Program-made: the position numbers and the translations under genes
Assembly (NCBI GenBank): GCA_902587545.1
Contig: CACILL010000001.1
Coordinates: 1-64,000, forward strand
Length of the DNA: 64,000 nt
Direction of reading: 5' to 3'
DNA from: an uncultured SAR86 cluster bacterium
Lineage (GTDB): Bacteria > Pseudomonadota > Gammaproteobacteria > Magnimaribacterales > AG-339-G14
The notes under the pieces: model-generated
Seen by the model: only the letters and a program-made list of their open reading frames with translations
The model's database searches: none
Told to the model about the DNA's origin: nothing
Shown: positions 37,433-47,829 of the stretch, piece after piece
Layout: each line of letters starts with the position of its first letter
Position numbering within the stretch: position 1 is the stretch's first letter

Positions 37433-37735
37433 TTATTTTAGTTTTTGAGAGATTGTTTGGTAAGTATTTTTTTCCTCTTCTTCTAATTGATCTAGTTTAA
37501 TTTTATTTAGGAGTTCTTTAGCTTTATCTATTTGGTTCATTTCAGAATAAGTTATGGCTAAATTTAAATTAACGGAATTTTCTTTTCCAAGTTCATTATT
37601 AGGTTTGTTCAATTCTTTCTGATTTCTTTCTCCCTCTTTTTTTGAATTATCAGTAAAAAATAAAAGAAAAATTAAAAAGGAAAAAATTAAAATCCCAATT
37701 ATTAAATAAATTTCCCTGGGTAAAAAAGTATCCAT
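37433..37735 (-). CDS. Miniature FimV-like membrane protein
   Basis: A 100-aa protein with one membrane segment (about residues 9-27, IYLIIGILIFSFLIFLLFF), a short charged linker and a C-terminal helical module VNLNLAITYSEMNQIDKAKE that resembles the FimV C-terminal TPR-like domain. FimV of Pseudomonas, a large polar inner-membrane protein with a LysM domain, is encoded at exactly this place between asd and truA. Here the periplasmic LysM region and the long acidic middle are gone. Starts at ATG 37735, overlapping the asd stop by one base. Confidence 0.7.
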   Translation of the reverse strand: MDTFLPREIYLIIGILIFSFLIFLLFFTDNSKKEGERNQKELNKPNNELGKENSVNLNLAITYSEMNQIDKAKELLNKIKLDQLEEEEKNTYQTISQKLK

Positions 37736-38748
37736 TAATTTTGTTTTTCTATTAAACGTTTTAAAATTTGCATGCTATTCAATGCTGCGCCTTTCCTTAA
37801 GTTATCAGAAATAACCCACAAATTTACTCTATTTTCTTTCCAAAGATCCTTTCTAATACTGCCAACAAAAACCTCATCTTTTCCTTCGGCATCATCAAAG
37901 GGAGTTGGGTTAAATTCAGTATCGGAATTTATAACCTTTAAACCGGGAAAAGACTGCATTTTGGAAATCATTTCATCTAGATTTATCTCTAATTCTGTTT
38001 CTATATGAACTGCTTCGGAATGACCATAAAAAACGGGAACTCTCGCACATGATGCTGTAACTTGGATGCTTTCATCTAATATTTTTTGAGCTTCCCAAGT
38101 CATCTTCATTTCTTCTTCAGTATATCCATTATCTAATTTAGGTCTATTTGCTCCAGGTAGAACATTAAAAGCAATTTGTGATGAATAAATATTTTTTTTT
38201 ACTTCATTACCTTCAAGAAAATTTTTTGATTGATCAGTTAACTCATCAATGGCTTCTTTCCCTGTTCCTGATACAGATTGGTATGTTGCAACATCTACCC
38301 GTTTAACTTTATAAAGATCATGAATTGGTTTGATTGCAACCAGTAGTTGAGAAACTGAACAATTGGGATTTGAAATAATTTGTGGGAGCTTCATATTATC
38401 CAAAAGTTCTCCATTGACTTCAGGGATTATTAGGGGAAACTCTTTGTCTTTTCTAAAACATGAAGAATTATCAATGACAGTGCAGCCAGACTCTTTTGCA
38501 ATAGGTGCAAATTTTTTAGCAACTTCTGATCCAGCTGAAAAAAAAGCAAAATTGACTGAAGAAAAATCAAAATTTTCAATATCCTCAACAACTATTTCTG
38601 AGCCATTTAAATGGATTGATTTACCCGCAGACCTACTACTAGCAACTATTTTTATTTCATCTATAGGTAGTTCATGAGTTTTTAAATATTCAATAAAAAC
38701 TCTACCTACTGCACCGGTACCACCAACAATCGCTAAATTATTAGACAT
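37735..38748 (-). CDS. asd: Aspartate-semialdehyde dehydrogenase
   Basis: Asd reduces aspartyl phosphate to the semialdehyde, the branch point to Lys/DAP, Met, Thr and Ile. The NADP loop is VGGTGAVGRVF (8-18), the active cysteine C130 lies in SNPNCSVSQL, and QSVSGTGKEAI and RVPVFYGHSEAVHIE are substrate-site blocks. Length 337 aa. It overlaps leuB by 8 bases and the next gene by one base. LysC, the preceding enzyme, is at 10-11.5 kb. Confidence 0.96.
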   Translation of the reverse strand: MSNNLAIVGGTGAVGRVFIEYLKTHELPIDEIKIVASSRSAGKSIHLNGSEIVVEDIENFDFSSVNFAFFSAGSEVAKKFAPIAKESGCTVIDNSSCFRKDKEFPLIIPEVNGELLDNMKLPQIISNPNCSVSQLLVAIKPIHDLYKVKRVDVATYQSVSGTGKEAIDELTDQSKNFLEGNEVKKNIYSSQIAFNVLPGANRPKLDNGYTEEEMKMTWEAQKILDESIQVTASCARVPVFYGHSEAVHIETELEINLDEMISKMQSFPGLKVINSDTEFNPTPFDDAEGKDEVFVGSIRKDLWKENRVNLWVISDNLRKGAALNSMQILKRLIEKQN

Positions 38749-39802
38749 AAGAGGCTATTCTATCTCCCATTTCAGATGTTGAAATTACTTTTGAATCTTT
38801 TTGTGCAATATCTTCAGTTGCATAGCCTTCTGAAAGGACTTTCCTTACTGCATCATTAATTTTGTTGAAAATAGTTGGTTCGTTAAATGAGTATTTCATA
38901 AGCATTGCAACAGATAGGATCGTAGCAATAGGATTAACAATTCCTTTTCCAGCGATATCTGGTGCTGAGCCATGAACAGGTTCATAAAGCCCCTTCAAAC
39001 TTTCGTTTAAGGATGCAGAAGGCAACATTCCTATTGAGCCGGTCAGCATTGCCGAAATATCAGACAAAATGTCTCCAAAAAGATTTGAAGACACAATAAC
39101 GTCAAATTGCTTAGGTTCTCTAACTAGTTGCATTGCAGCATTATCCACTAACATATGCTCGACTTTTACATCCGGATAATCAGATGATTTTTTATCAACT
39201 ATTTCTCTCCATAATTGGGAAACCTCTAAAACATTTGCTTTATCTACAGAACAAAGTCTTTTATCTCTTTCCAATGCACTCTTAAATGCAACATCAACGA
39301 TGCGTTCGATTTCTTCTGCTTTGTAAGACATAGTGTTGAAGGCGTAATCGTTATCTTTCTTTCTTGGTTCACCAAAATAAATGCCGCTTGTTAGCTCTCT
39401 AACAATTAAAATGTCCAATTCATTTATCTTTGATTCTTTAAGAGAAGAAGAATGAATTACTTCTTTGAAAGTAATAGCAGGCCTTAAATTAGCAAAAAAA
39501 TTTAATTTTGATCTTAATTCTAATAATCCTTTTTCTGGTCTTTCTGAAGGAGACAAAGAATCCCATTTTTTTCCTCCAACTGCACCAAGGAGTATTGAAT
39601 CCGCATTTCTTGCCTTATCCAAAACTTTTGAGGATAGAGGAGTTTTGAATTTATCTATTGAAGCTCCTCCAATTAAATCAATGTCTATATCAAGTTCAAA
39701 TGAAAGGTTAGATAAAGAATCGATAACTTTTCTAGCCTCATTACAAACTTCAGGACCAACACCATCTCCCGGTAAAATTAATAATTTTTTTTTAGAATTC
39801 AC
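38741..39802 (-). CDS. leuB: 3-isopropylmalate dehydrogenase
   Basis: LeuB oxidatively decarboxylates 3-isopropylmalate in leucine synthesis. The 353-aa protein has PGDGVGPEV near the start, the substrate arginines in ELRSKLNFFANLRPA, LTSGIYFGEPR, and the NAD-side GLYEPVHGSAPDIAGKGIVN. The start is GTG at 39802, overlapping the leuD stop (GTGA). It lies in leuC-leuD-leuB order; leuA is not in the window. Confidence 0.97.
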   Translation of the reverse strand: MNSKKKLLILPGDGVGPEVCNEARKVIDSLSNLSFELDIDIDLIGGASIDKFKTPLSSKVLDKARNADSILLGAVGGKKWDSLSPSERPEKGLLELRSKLNFFANLRPAITFKEVIHSSSLKESKINELDILIVRELTSGIYFGEPRKKDNDYAFNTMSYKAEEIERIVDVAFKSALERDKRLCSVDKANVLEVSQLWREIVDKKSSDYPDVKVEHMLVDNAAMQLVREPKQFDVIVSSNLFGDILSDISAMLTGSIGMLPSASLNESLKGLYEPVHGSAPDIAGKGIVNPIATILSVAMLMKYSFNEPTIFNKINDAVRKVLSEGYATEDIAQKDSKVISTSEMGDRIASYV

Positions 39803-40437
39803 TTAAATAGCCAAGGATTTTTTATTTGATAATTTTTTTCAAAGGACTTGATTTGATCAGTAAATTTGAGTGATGCTCCTATTTCATCCAAGCCTTCCAA
39901 AAGACATTTTTTCTTATAATCATCTAGTTCAAATTTAAACTCAGAATTGCCGTAATAAAGCACCTGGTTTATTAAATCTATTTCTATGCTTTGCGCCGAA
40001 CTTGTATTGAAGTTCTCGAAAATTTTAGATATTTCACTTTTTTTTATACACAAAGCTAAGAGACCATTCTTAAAGCAATTATTGTAAAAAATATCAGCAA
40101 ATGATTCTGCGATGACTGTTTTGATCCCAAAATCTTTTAGTGCCCAAACTGCATGTTCTCTACTTGAACCGCAACCAAAGTTTTCTCCTGAAACTAAAAT
40201 ATTAGAATCAGTAAATAGCTTGTTATTAAAAATAAAGTCTTTATTTAAAATCCTAGACGAAGTTTCTTGATCTATGGTTCCTTCGTCTAAATATCTCCAA
40301 CCGTCAAATAAATTATCACCGAAACCTGTTTTTTTTATTGATTTTAAAAACTGTTTTGGAATGATTTGGTCAGTATCTACGTTTGATTTGTCCAAGCAAA
40401 TAAAAGTTCCTGAGAATTCATTTGAAATTTGTTTCAC
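39799..40437 (-). CDS. leuD: 3-isopropylmalate dehydratase small subunit
   Basis: LeuD (212 aa) is the swivel-domain subunit of isopropylmalate isomerase. Key blocks are VDTDQIIPKQFLKSI, VSGENFGCGSSREHAVWAL and VIAESFADIFYNNCFKNG, which place the substrate-binding serine and arginine. The start is GTG at 40437, overlapping the leuC TAG stop (TAGTG), so the two subunits are coupled in translation. Confidence 0.97.
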   Translation of the reverse strand: MKQISNEFSGTFICLDKSNVDTDQIIPKQFLKSIKKTGFGDNLFDGWRYLDEGTIDQETSSRILNKDFIFNNKLFTDSNILVSGENFGCGSSREHAVWALKDFGIKTVIAESFADIFYNNCFKNGLLALCIKKSEISKIFENFNTSSAQSIEIDLINQVLYYGNSEFKFELDDYKKKCLLEGLDEIGASLKFTDQIKSFEKNYQIKNPWLFK

Positions 40438-41840
40438 TAAATTTCCCTCACGTCTATAAATCTTCCTTCGATAGCTGCAGCAGCTGCCATGGCTGGACTT
40501 ACAAGATGAGTTCTGCCCTTGTATCCTTGTCTGCCCTCAAAATTTCTATTTGAAGTCGAAGCACATCTTTCTTCTTGATTAAGTTGATCTGGATTCATTC
40601 CTAGGCACATTGAACATCCTGCATCTCTCCAAGAAAATCCTGCATCAATAAAAATTTCGTGAAGACCTTCTTCTTCGGCCTGTTTTTTTACAAGACCTGA
40701 TCCAGGAACAACCAAGGCTCTCTTTATGTTTCCGGCAAGCTTATTACCTTTTAGAATTTCTGCTGCAATTCTAAGATCTTCAATCCTGGAATTTGTACAT
40801 GAACCTATGAAAATCTGGTCAAGAGAGATATCAGTCAACTTTGTCCCTGGTTTCAATCCCATATAATTAAGAGCATCCTCATAATTTTCTTTATTCTTAA
40901 AATCTCTTGGTTCAGGAACTTTTTCATCAATAGAAGAGACCATTTCTGGAGAAGTTCCCCAAGTCACTTGTGGCAAGATTTGTTCTGATGAAAAACTGTA
41001 TTCCTTATCAAAAACAGCATCTTGATCAGAATTCAGAGAAATCCATGTATCCAATGCTTTATCAAATTGATCTCCCGAGGGAGCAAAAGGCTTTCCTTTA
41101 ATATAGTCAAAAGTGGTTTGATCAGGAGCAACCATTCCAGACCTTGCGCCAGCTTCGATAGACATGTTACAAAGAGTCATTCTGCCTTCCATAGACAGAT
41201 TTTCAATTGTGCTACCAGCATACTCGATATTAAATCCAGTTCCTCCGGCTGTACCTATTTGTCCAATAATGAACATAGTTACATCTTTTGCAGACACCCT
41301 TTCAAGCAGATCTCCTTTAATATTAATCCTCATATTTTTTTGCTTGTATGCAATCAAACATTGCGTAGCTAAAACGTGTTCAACTTCACTTGTTCCAATA
41401 CCCATAGCTAAAGCACCAAAAGCTCCATGAGTAGAAGTATGCGAATCTCCACATACAACTGTCATCCCAGGTAATGTAAGTCCTTGCTCAGGACCAATTA
41501 CATGCACAATTCCCTGTCTTTCATCTCCTAAGCTAAAAAAATTAAGATCATATTTTTTTACATTTTCCTCAAGGGTTAAGACCTGAAGCTTGCTAGTAGA
41601 ATCGCTAATACCTTTTAAGCCTTTAGCTCTATTCTCAGTTGGAACATTGTGATCCGGTGTAGCTATAATTGAATCAACTCTCCATGGTTCTATTTTTCTT
41701 TCTCTCAAACCATCGAATGCTTGTGGAGAGGTAACTTCGTGAATCAAATGCCTATCGATGTAAATTAGAGAACTGCCATCGTCTCTTTTGGCTACATGAT
41801 GGGAATCCCATAACTTATCGTATAAGGTTCTTGAGGACAT
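40437..41840 (-). CDS. leuC: 3-isopropylmalate dehydratase large subunit
   Basis: LeuC (467 aa) holds the [4Fe-4S] cluster that isomerises 2- to 3-isopropylmalate. Cluster cysteines lie in [29 protein letters not shown] and [14 protein letters not shown]. The N-terminal [15 protein letters not shown] is typical. ATG at 41840, overlapping the aroC stop (TAATG). It works with LeuD encoded directly downstream. Confidence 0.97.
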   Translation of the reverse strand: MSSRTLYDKLWDSHHVAKRDDGSSLIYIDRHLIHEVTSPQAFDGLRERKIEPWRVDSIIATPDHNVPTENRAKGLKGISDSTSKLQVLTLEENVKKYDLNFFSLGDERQGIVHVIGPEQGLTLPGMTVVCGDSHTSTHGAFGALAMGIGTSEVEHVLATQCLIAYKQKNMRINIKGDLLERVSAKDVTMFIIGQIGTAGGTGFNIEYAGSTIENLSMEGRMTLCNMSIEAGARSGMVAPDQTTFDYIKGKPFAPSGDQFDKALDTWISLNSDQDAVFDKEYSFSSEQILPQVTWGTSPEMVSSIDEKVPEPRDFKNKENYEDALNYMGLKPGTKLTDISLDQIFIGSCTNSRIEDLRIAAEILKGNKLAGNIKRALVVPGSGLVKKQAEEEGLHEIFIDAGFSWRDAGCSMCLGMNPDQLNQEERCASTSNRNFEGRQGYKGRTHLVSPAMAAAAAIEGRFIDVREI

Positions 41841-42937
41841 TACTTTTTAGGTTTAATTGGCTTTAACTTAGATTTTACATCAGCATTTTGTGCTCTATTT
41901 CTCAAGAAATGGTCCATGAGAGTTATCGCCACCATAGCTTCAGCAATCGGAGTAGCTCTCAAACCAACACAAGGGTCATGTCTGCCTTTAGTTTGAACTT
42001 TAACCGACTTACCGGATTTATTTATTGTATTTCCAGAGGACATGATGCTGGAAGTGGGCTTCAAAGCAATGCTCGCGAAGATATCCTGCCCAGTGGAAAT
42101 TCCACCTGTTGTTCCTCCAGAATTATTTGACATAAATCCAGAAGGAGAGATTTCATCTCTGTTTTCTGTTCCACGCATAGATACAACTTCAAATCCCCTT
42201 CCAATTTCAACTCCTTTTACAGCATTAATTCCCATAAGCCCATGGGCTAAATCAGCATCTAACTTATCAAAGACTGGTTCGCCTAAGCCAGGAGGGATAT
42301 TCGTTGCCATAACTGAAATTTTTGCGCCAATAGAATCTCCAGACTTTCTTAAAGAGTCAATCATATCCTCAATCTCACAAACTATTTTCTTATCAGGACA
42401 AAAAAAAGGGTTTTTAGTAATTTGATTTTTCGAAAAAGAAGAAATCTTTATATCTCCAATTTGAGATAAAAACCCAAAAATTTCAATTTTTTGAATTTTC
42501 TTGAGATATTTTTTTGCTATTGCGCCAGCAGCAACTCTCATCACTGTCTCTCGAGCAGAAGATCTTCCTCCGCCTCTATAATCTCTTATTCCATATTTTT
42601 GAAAATAACTATAATCAGCATGAGAGGGTCTAAAGACATTTTTAATATTTTTATAGTCTTTGCTTTTTTGATCTTTATTTCTTACAAGAAGCCCAATTGG
42701 AGTACCTGTGGTCTTTCCCTCAAAAATTCCTGAAAGGATTTCTATTTCATCAGGTTCTTTACGCTGGGTAGTATATTTATTTGAGCCTGGTTTTCTTAAA
42801 TCTAGTTCTGCTTGGATTTCTTCTCTGGAGATTGACAAGCCAGGAGGACAGCCATCTATTATGCAACCTAAAGCTTCGCCATGACTTTCGCCAAAAGTCG
42901 TAACAGAAAAAATTTTACCAATAGTATTTCCTGACAT
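41840..42937 (-). CDS. aroC: Chorismate synthase
   Basis: AroC makes chorismate from EPSP using reduced FMN, feeding the Trp genes in the same cluster. The 365-aa protein shows [20 protein letters not shown] (signature 1), [16 protein letters not shown] (signature 2) and [20 protein letters not shown] (signature 3). ATG at 42937; it is the first gene of the aroC-to-purF series, with a 55-base gap to the divergent HAD gene that must contain both promoters. Confidence 0.97.
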   Translation of the reverse strand: MSGNTIGKIFSVTTFGESHGEALGCIIDGCPPGLSISREEIQAELDLRKPGSNKYTTQRKEPDEIEILSGIFEGKTTGTPIGLLVRNKDQKSKDYKNIKNVFRPSHADYSYFQKYGIRDYRGGGRSSARETVMRVAAGAIAKKYLKKIQKIEIFGFLSQIGDIKISSFSKNQITKNPFFCPDKKIVCEIEDMIDSLRKSGDSIGAKISVMATNIPPGLGEPVFDKLDADLAHGLMGINAVKGVEIGRGFEVVSMRGTENRDEISPSGFMSNNSGGTTGGISTGQDIFASIALKPTSSIMSSGNTINKSGKSVKVQTKGRHDPCVGLRATPIAEAMVAITLMDHFLRNRAQNADVKSKLKPIKPKK

Positions 42938-42992
42938 ATCGTTTAAACTTGAAAGCTAGATTATAAGCTATTAATCGTCCTTACTCGAATAG

Positions 42993-43646
42993 ATGCAAAA
43001 ATTAAGATTTAGTTCAGTTTTTTGGGATTTTGGAGGAGTCATAACTTCAAGCCCATTCGAAGCTTTTTCAAAATTTGAGATAGATAATCATCTCCCAAAA
43101 GATTTTATTCGTAAGGTCAACTCAACTAATCACAAAACCAATGCATGGGCTAAGCTTGAACAATCAAAAATAAGTCTGGATGAGTTCGATGAGCTTTTCA
43201 AAGAAGAAAGCAAATCCCTTGGACACGAAGTTAACGGAGGCGAGGTATTAAACCTCTTACAAGGCGAAGTTAGACCAGAAATGGTAAGAGCTTTAGACAA
43301 ATTAAAGTCAAAAAATTTTAAACTTGCTTGTTTGACCAATAATTTTAATTCCGGTGATAAAGACCAATCTGCTTTAGATGATGCTAATAAAGAAAGACTG
43401 GAAATAATGAATAACTTTGATCACATAATTGAATCAAAAGAATTAGGCATTAGAAAACCTGACCTTAATTTTTACCTTAAAGCTTTAGAAATTACTGGAG
43501 CTGATCCTAAAGAGACAATTTTTTTAGACGATCTAGGTATAAATCTTAAACCCGCAAGGGAGCTTGGAATGGCTACTATAAAGGTCTCAGATAGCAATCA
43601 AGCTCTAAAAGAATTAACAGATTTAACAGGGATAAATTTTGAATAA
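42993..43646 (+). CDS. HAD-superfamily hydrolase (epoxide-hydrolase-N/ACAD10-like)
   Basis: A 217-aa HAD phosphatase of the IA type. The nucleophile is D12 in VFWDFGGVITSS, where the residue two places on is glycine rather than the usual acid, as seen in the N-domains of soluble epoxide hydrolase and ACAD10. Motif II is CLTNNF, motif III the lysine in GIRKPDLNFYLKAL, and motif IV FLDDLGINLKPA. Substrate is unknown. Its stop overlaps the TTG start of the acylase gene, so they are probably one operon. Confidence 0.85.
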   Translation: MQKLRFSSVFWDFGGVITSSPFEAFSKFEIDNHLPKDFIRKVNSTNHKTNAWAKLEQSKISLDEFDELFKEESKSLGHEVNGGEVLNLLQGEVRPEMVRALDKLKSKNFKLACLTNNFNSGDKDQSALDDANKERLEIMNNFDHIIESKELGIRKPDLNFYLKALEITGADPKETIFLDDLGINLKPARELGMATIKVSDSNQALKELTDLTGINFE

Positions 43647-45749
43647 AATTCTTATTTTTTTGAGTATTACTTTTTTAGCTGGATGTCAGATGAATATTCT
43701 TGAATACGAAAATCAAATTGTTTCAGATGCTCAGCAATATCAGGCAAAAATTTCAAGGGATATTTGGGGTGTTCCCCATATTTCAGGAACAAGAGATGCA
43801 GATGTAGCATTTGGTTTAGCATTTGCTCATGCCGAAGATGACATTAAAAACATTGCTGAGAACATGTATTTGTATCGAGCACAAATGGGACTAAAAGATG
43901 GCTCAAGTGGAGCTGTGATTGACTATTTAATCAAGGCTCTAAAAATCAGAGAAAGAGTCGAGCAGAAATATCAAGAAGTCCTTTCAGATGATGTTAGGTC
44001 TGTATTAGAAGCATACGCAACTGGTTTGAATTATTGGATGGTTAAAAATCCCAATAATAGTTTCAAAAAACATTTTCCTTTTACTGCAAAAGATATAGTC
44101 GCTGGTTTTGCAATTCAAAATCTTTTATTTTCTGGTGTAGTGAGTTCAATTCAAAGTTTAGAGAAATTAGAAGATTCATCAGGGCAAAGCTTTTCTAATT
44201 TGTTTGAAAATGACGATTTGGTTACAGGCTCCAATGCATATGCAATTAGCCCAAGTAAAAGTACAGATGGATCAACTAGATTAATGATCAATTCGCATCA
44301 ACCTTTAGAAGGCCCATTAGCTTGGTATGAGGCACACATCAAAAGTGAGGAAGGGCTTAATATGATGGGAGGTCTATTTCCGGGTTCGCCTTTTATTTTT
44401 GTTGGTTTCAATGAAAATTTAGGCTGGGGTTTTACTGTGAATAAACCAGATTTAACGGATATCTATAAATTAGTAATTAATCCAAATGATAAAGATCAAT
44501 ATCTTTTAGATGATGTTTGGTTAAATCTGGAAAAAGAAACCATTGAACTTCCTGTGAAAATATTTGGCCCAATTAATTGGACAGTGAAAAGAGAAGTTAA
44601 ATATTCCAAGCATGGGCCAGTCCTTGAAATAGGAGATAAATCTTATGCCTTAAGGTTTGCAGGTATGGAAGATATCAAGCAAGTTGAACAATGGTACAAA
44701 TTAAATAAAGCTAATAATCTTAAAGAATGGATAGATGCAATGAAAATGCGATCTATCATTTCTTTTAATGGCGTTTATGCCGATAAAAAAGGGAATATCT
44801 ATTTTCTTCATAATTCTTCTTCGCCAAAAAGATTGGAGGGCCTAGATTGGTCAGAAATTGTCAACGGAACTAGATCTAAATATATATGGGAAACATTTGT
44901 AGGATTCGATGAGATACCTCAAATATTGAATCCTTCATCGGGATGGCTTGCAAGTACCAATCAGGATCCATTTAAGGTTACTGATCCAAAAGATAACCTA
45001 AAAAAAGAAAACTATTCTCAAACTCTAGGCTTGCAAACCAGAATGACAAATAGAGCTTATAGAATTAAAGAGCTTTTTATGGGAAAAAATAAAATAAATG
45101 AAAAAGATTTTGATGATTTCAAATTTGATAATTCTTACTCAATAAATTCAAGGTCATATAAGTATGTTTCAGAAATTTTTGGATTAAATTTTGAAAATGA
45201 GAATTTAAAAAAAGGTCAAATGATTCTGAGAAATTGGGATTTAAAAACAGATCTTGATAATGAGTCTGCAACCCTTGGAGTTTGTGTCTTGAGTCCCGAA
45301 TGGCTTGCAGAGCAAGCCGCAGAAACTCCTCCAGAGTCAGAAGAAAGTTTTAAAAAGTGTGTAGAAGACACTTTAAGAAATTATGGAAAATTAAATCCAA
45401 AATGGTCAGAAAGAAATTTCATGTATAGAGGAAAGAAAAAAATCCCTGTCCAAGGAGGTCCTGATGTTTTAAGAGCTATATATGGCCTTGAGCAAGAAGA
45501 TGGCGATCTAAAAGCTGTCGGTGGCGATGGTCTTTATATTCACGTTAGTTGGGATAAAGACGGGAATCAAGAATCAAAAAGTATTCATCAATATGGAAGC
45601 GCCACTCAAGATGAAAGCTCTTCGCATTTTTCTGATCAACTAGAGTTGTATATCGACGAAAAGTATAAACCTACCTTCTATAAAGAAGGAGCCTTAAAAA
45701 AAGAATGTAAAAAAAAGAATATACAGTTCCTTTTAAGTCGTCTCTATAG
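43639..45749 (+). CDS. Penicillin-acylase family Ntn amidohydrolase, predicted lipoprotein
   Basis: A secreted amidohydrolase of about 700 aa that would cut itself into two chains. The leader MNKILIFLSITFLAGC is a lipobox (C16); the autocleavage site and nucleophile are S198 in LVTGSNAYAISP, with the NSHQPL block following. Relatives hydrolyse penicillins, acyl-homoserine lactones or other N-acyl compounds; the substrate is unknown. The start is TTG, overlapping the HAD stop. The uninterrupted frame runs on to 45798 with a Cys- and Phe-rich tail unlike the family; removing one base from each of two A runs (45696-45702 and 45709-45716) gives an ending KKEYTVPF and a stop at 45749. I use that end, tentatively. 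Confidence 0.8.
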
Positions 45750-46344
45750 CTTTTTTAAATGCAGGTCTTGCTTCAATTCTTTCAACATAACTCTTTAAGT
45801 TAGGCATATCATCTGTGACACATCCTAAGTTAGATAATTTAGTACAACAGTGGCCTGTCATGAATTCGACTCCTGAGAAGTCCCCTATTAAATATTCTTT
45901 TCCTTCAAGAGCCAATTCAATGGCTTGAAGGGATTTAGAAGCAAGTCTTTGAGCTTGGCCTAAAACTGTTTCGTCTCTTCGTTCAGGCGGTAATAAAATG
46001 GTGTGAACCACAATTGTATTCATTGGCTGAGCAATCATGCCCTCACAAAAATGAAACCATTGAAGATAATAAGGATATTCAGGAGAATCTACGCTAGGTT
46101 TCAGTCCGCCGTTTTTATGTTTCTCGAGGACATAATCAATAATAGCACCTGATTCATATATGCTCACATCTCCATCCTCAAGAACTGGAATTCTTCCAAG
46201 GGGGTGTCTTTTTCTATGCTCATCAGATTTTAGTGCTTCTGGATGAAATGGCATTGAATTTAGTTCATAAGGTAATTCTAGTTCTTCAAGCAGCCAAAGA
46301 ACTCTTTCTGCTCTTGAGGCAGGTGCAAAATGTAATTTCAGCAT
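45733..46344 (-). CDS. Glutathione S-transferase family protein
   Basis: A 203-aa cytosolic GST. The N-terminal thioredoxin-like half has LHFAPASRAERVLWLLEELE and the cis-proline/glutathione block GRIPVLEDGDVSIYESGAI; the helical C-terminal half contains GKEYLIGDFSGVEFMTGHC. Ser12-type chemistry is likely, as for many bacterial GSTs, but the substrate is unknown. It is last in the cysB-thrH-prpBCD-gst series, 18 bases after prpD, and its 3' end overlaps that of the convergent acylase. Confidence 0.88.
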   Translation of the reverse strand: MLKLHFAPASRAERVLWLLEELELPYELNSMPFHPEALKSDEHRKRHPLGRIPVLEDGDVSIYESGAIIDYVLEKHKNGGLKPSVDSPEYPYYLQWFHFCEGMIAQPMNTIVVHTILLPPERRDETVLGQAQRLASKSLQAIELALEGKEYLIGDFSGVEFMTGHCCTKLSNLGCVTDDMPNLKSYVERIEARPAFKKAIETT

Positions 46345-46362
46345 AATTATTCTCCCAAAGAT

Positions 46363-47811
46363 TTATTCTTTTATTAAAATTTCCATAAAGTCTGTCACAC
46401 TAAGACTCTCTAAATCGTTTTGATCTTCACAAATTTTCATTATTTTTTCAACGCGTTCTGTAGAAAATTGTGTTCTTAAGTTCTCTTCAAATTTTTTGAT
46501 TAGGACAGGAATTCCCTCCTCCCTTCTTCTTCGATGGCCAATTGGATATTCTACTTCTACTTTTTCTGTGGAAGAACCATCTTTAAAAATTATTTGCAGT
46601 TCATTCGCGATTGACCTTTTTTCGGGATCTAAATAGTCTTTAGAATAATTTTTGTTTTCCTCAACAAACATTTTTTTTCTTAAAAAATCAACTCTTGGAT
46701 CATTGGCAACATCGTCCTCATAATCTTCGGCAACCAAATCACCTTTTAACAAACCGATTGCTGTCATATATTGAATGCAGTGATCTCTATCTGCAGGATT
46801 ATTTAATTCGCCTTCTTTACTAATGATTCTAATTGCAGACTCATGAGTTGTAATATTTATTTTTTCTATTTCTTCTAATCTATCAATTATTTCAGGATGA
46901 AGTGTTACTGCAGCCTCAACAGCTGTTTGAGCATGAAATTCTGCAGGGAAAGATATTTTAAATAATACATTTTCCATTACGTAGCTGTTAAATTCCTGTG
47001 GAACAGAAAGAGATTTTCCTTTGAACAAAACATCTTGAAAACCCCAAGTCGGAGCCGTAATTGCACTTGGATAGCCAATTTGCCCTTTTTGAGTAATTAG
47101 AACTAGATTCATAGCTCTACTGGTTGCATCACCAGCTGCCCAGGATTTTCTTGGGCCAGCGTTTGGTGCATGCCTATATGTCCTGAGACTTTGTCCATCA
47201 ACGAATGCTTGTGATAAGGCATCTAAAGCTTGTTCTTTAGATAGACCCATCAAAAAAGAAATTACTGCGGTTGAAGCAACCTTAACTAACAGAACATGGT
47301 CTAAACCAACTCTATTGAAACTATTTTCCAAAGCTAAAACTCCTTGAATTTCATGAGCTTTTATCATGGCTGTTAAAACGTCTTTAATTTTTAAAGAATC
47401 TTTCCCTGAAGCTAAATTTCTTTGCGACACATAATCAGCGGCAGATAAGATGCCCCCCAAATTATCAGATGGATGTCCCCATTCAGCTGCTAACCAGGTG
47501 TCATTAAAATCTAGCCAGCGGATAATAGCTCCTATATCCCAAGCACCTTTGACTGGATCTAGAACAAATTTAGTCCCGGGAACTCTAACTCCATTAGGCA
47601 CCGATGTTCCCTCAACATGAGGACCTAAGAGTTTTTCACAATCTTTGAAGTTTAATGCCAAGAGGCCGCAACCTATGGTATCCATTAAGCAGTATCTTGC
47701 TGTTGTGTATGCTTCTGAGCTATCTATGTCTTTTTCGTAAACAAACTCAATGATATTTTGAATGATTTCGTCAAAATCTTGACGGACGTTGGATTCAACA
47801 TTTGATGACAT
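46363..47811 (-). CDS. prpD: 2-methylcitrate dehydratase
   Basis: PrpD dehydrates 2-methylcitrate to 2-methyl-cis-aconitate in propionate breakdown. The 482-aa length and N-terminal blocks ([40 protein letters not shown]) match the PrpD rather than the CAD branch of the MmgE/PrpD family. ATG at 47811, 18 bases after prpC. The next hydration step can be done by AcnB, encoded at 27-30 kb. Confidence 0.95.
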   Translation of the reverse strand: MSSNVESNVRQDFDEIIQNIIEFVYEKDIDSSEAYTTARYCLMDTIGCGLLALNFKDCEKLLGPHVEGTSVPNGVRVPGTKFVLDPVKGAWDIGAIIRWLDFNDTWLAAEWGHPSDNLGGILSAADYVSQRNLASGKDSLKIKDVLTAMIKAHEIQGVLALENSFNRVGLDHVLLVKVASTAVISFLMGLSKEQALDALSQAFVDGQSLRTYRHAPNAGPRKSWAAGDATSRAMNLVLITQKGQIGYPSAITAPTWGFQDVLFKGKSLSVPQEFNSYVMENVLFKISFPAEFHAQTAVEAAVTLHPEIIDRLEEIEKINITTHESAIRIISKEGELNNPADRDHCIQYMTAIGLLKGDLVAEDYEDDVANDPRVDFLRKKMFVEENKNYSKDYLDPEKRSIANELQIIFKDGSSTEKVEVEYPIGHRRRREEGIPVLIKKFEENLRTQFSTERVEKIMKICEDQNDLESLSVTDFMEILIKE

Positions 47812-47829
47812 TTTTATACCGGATTAGAT

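Noticed and set aside
42042-42425. 127-aa open frame antisense to aroC
   Set aside because: Antisense to conserved chorismate synthase motifs; no independent evidence of coding.
45750-45798. Run-on tail of the penicillin acylase to 45798
   Set aside because: It is antisense to the conserved C-terminus of gst, rich in Cys and Phe, and unlike the family ending; a frameshift at the nearby A runs explains it better.
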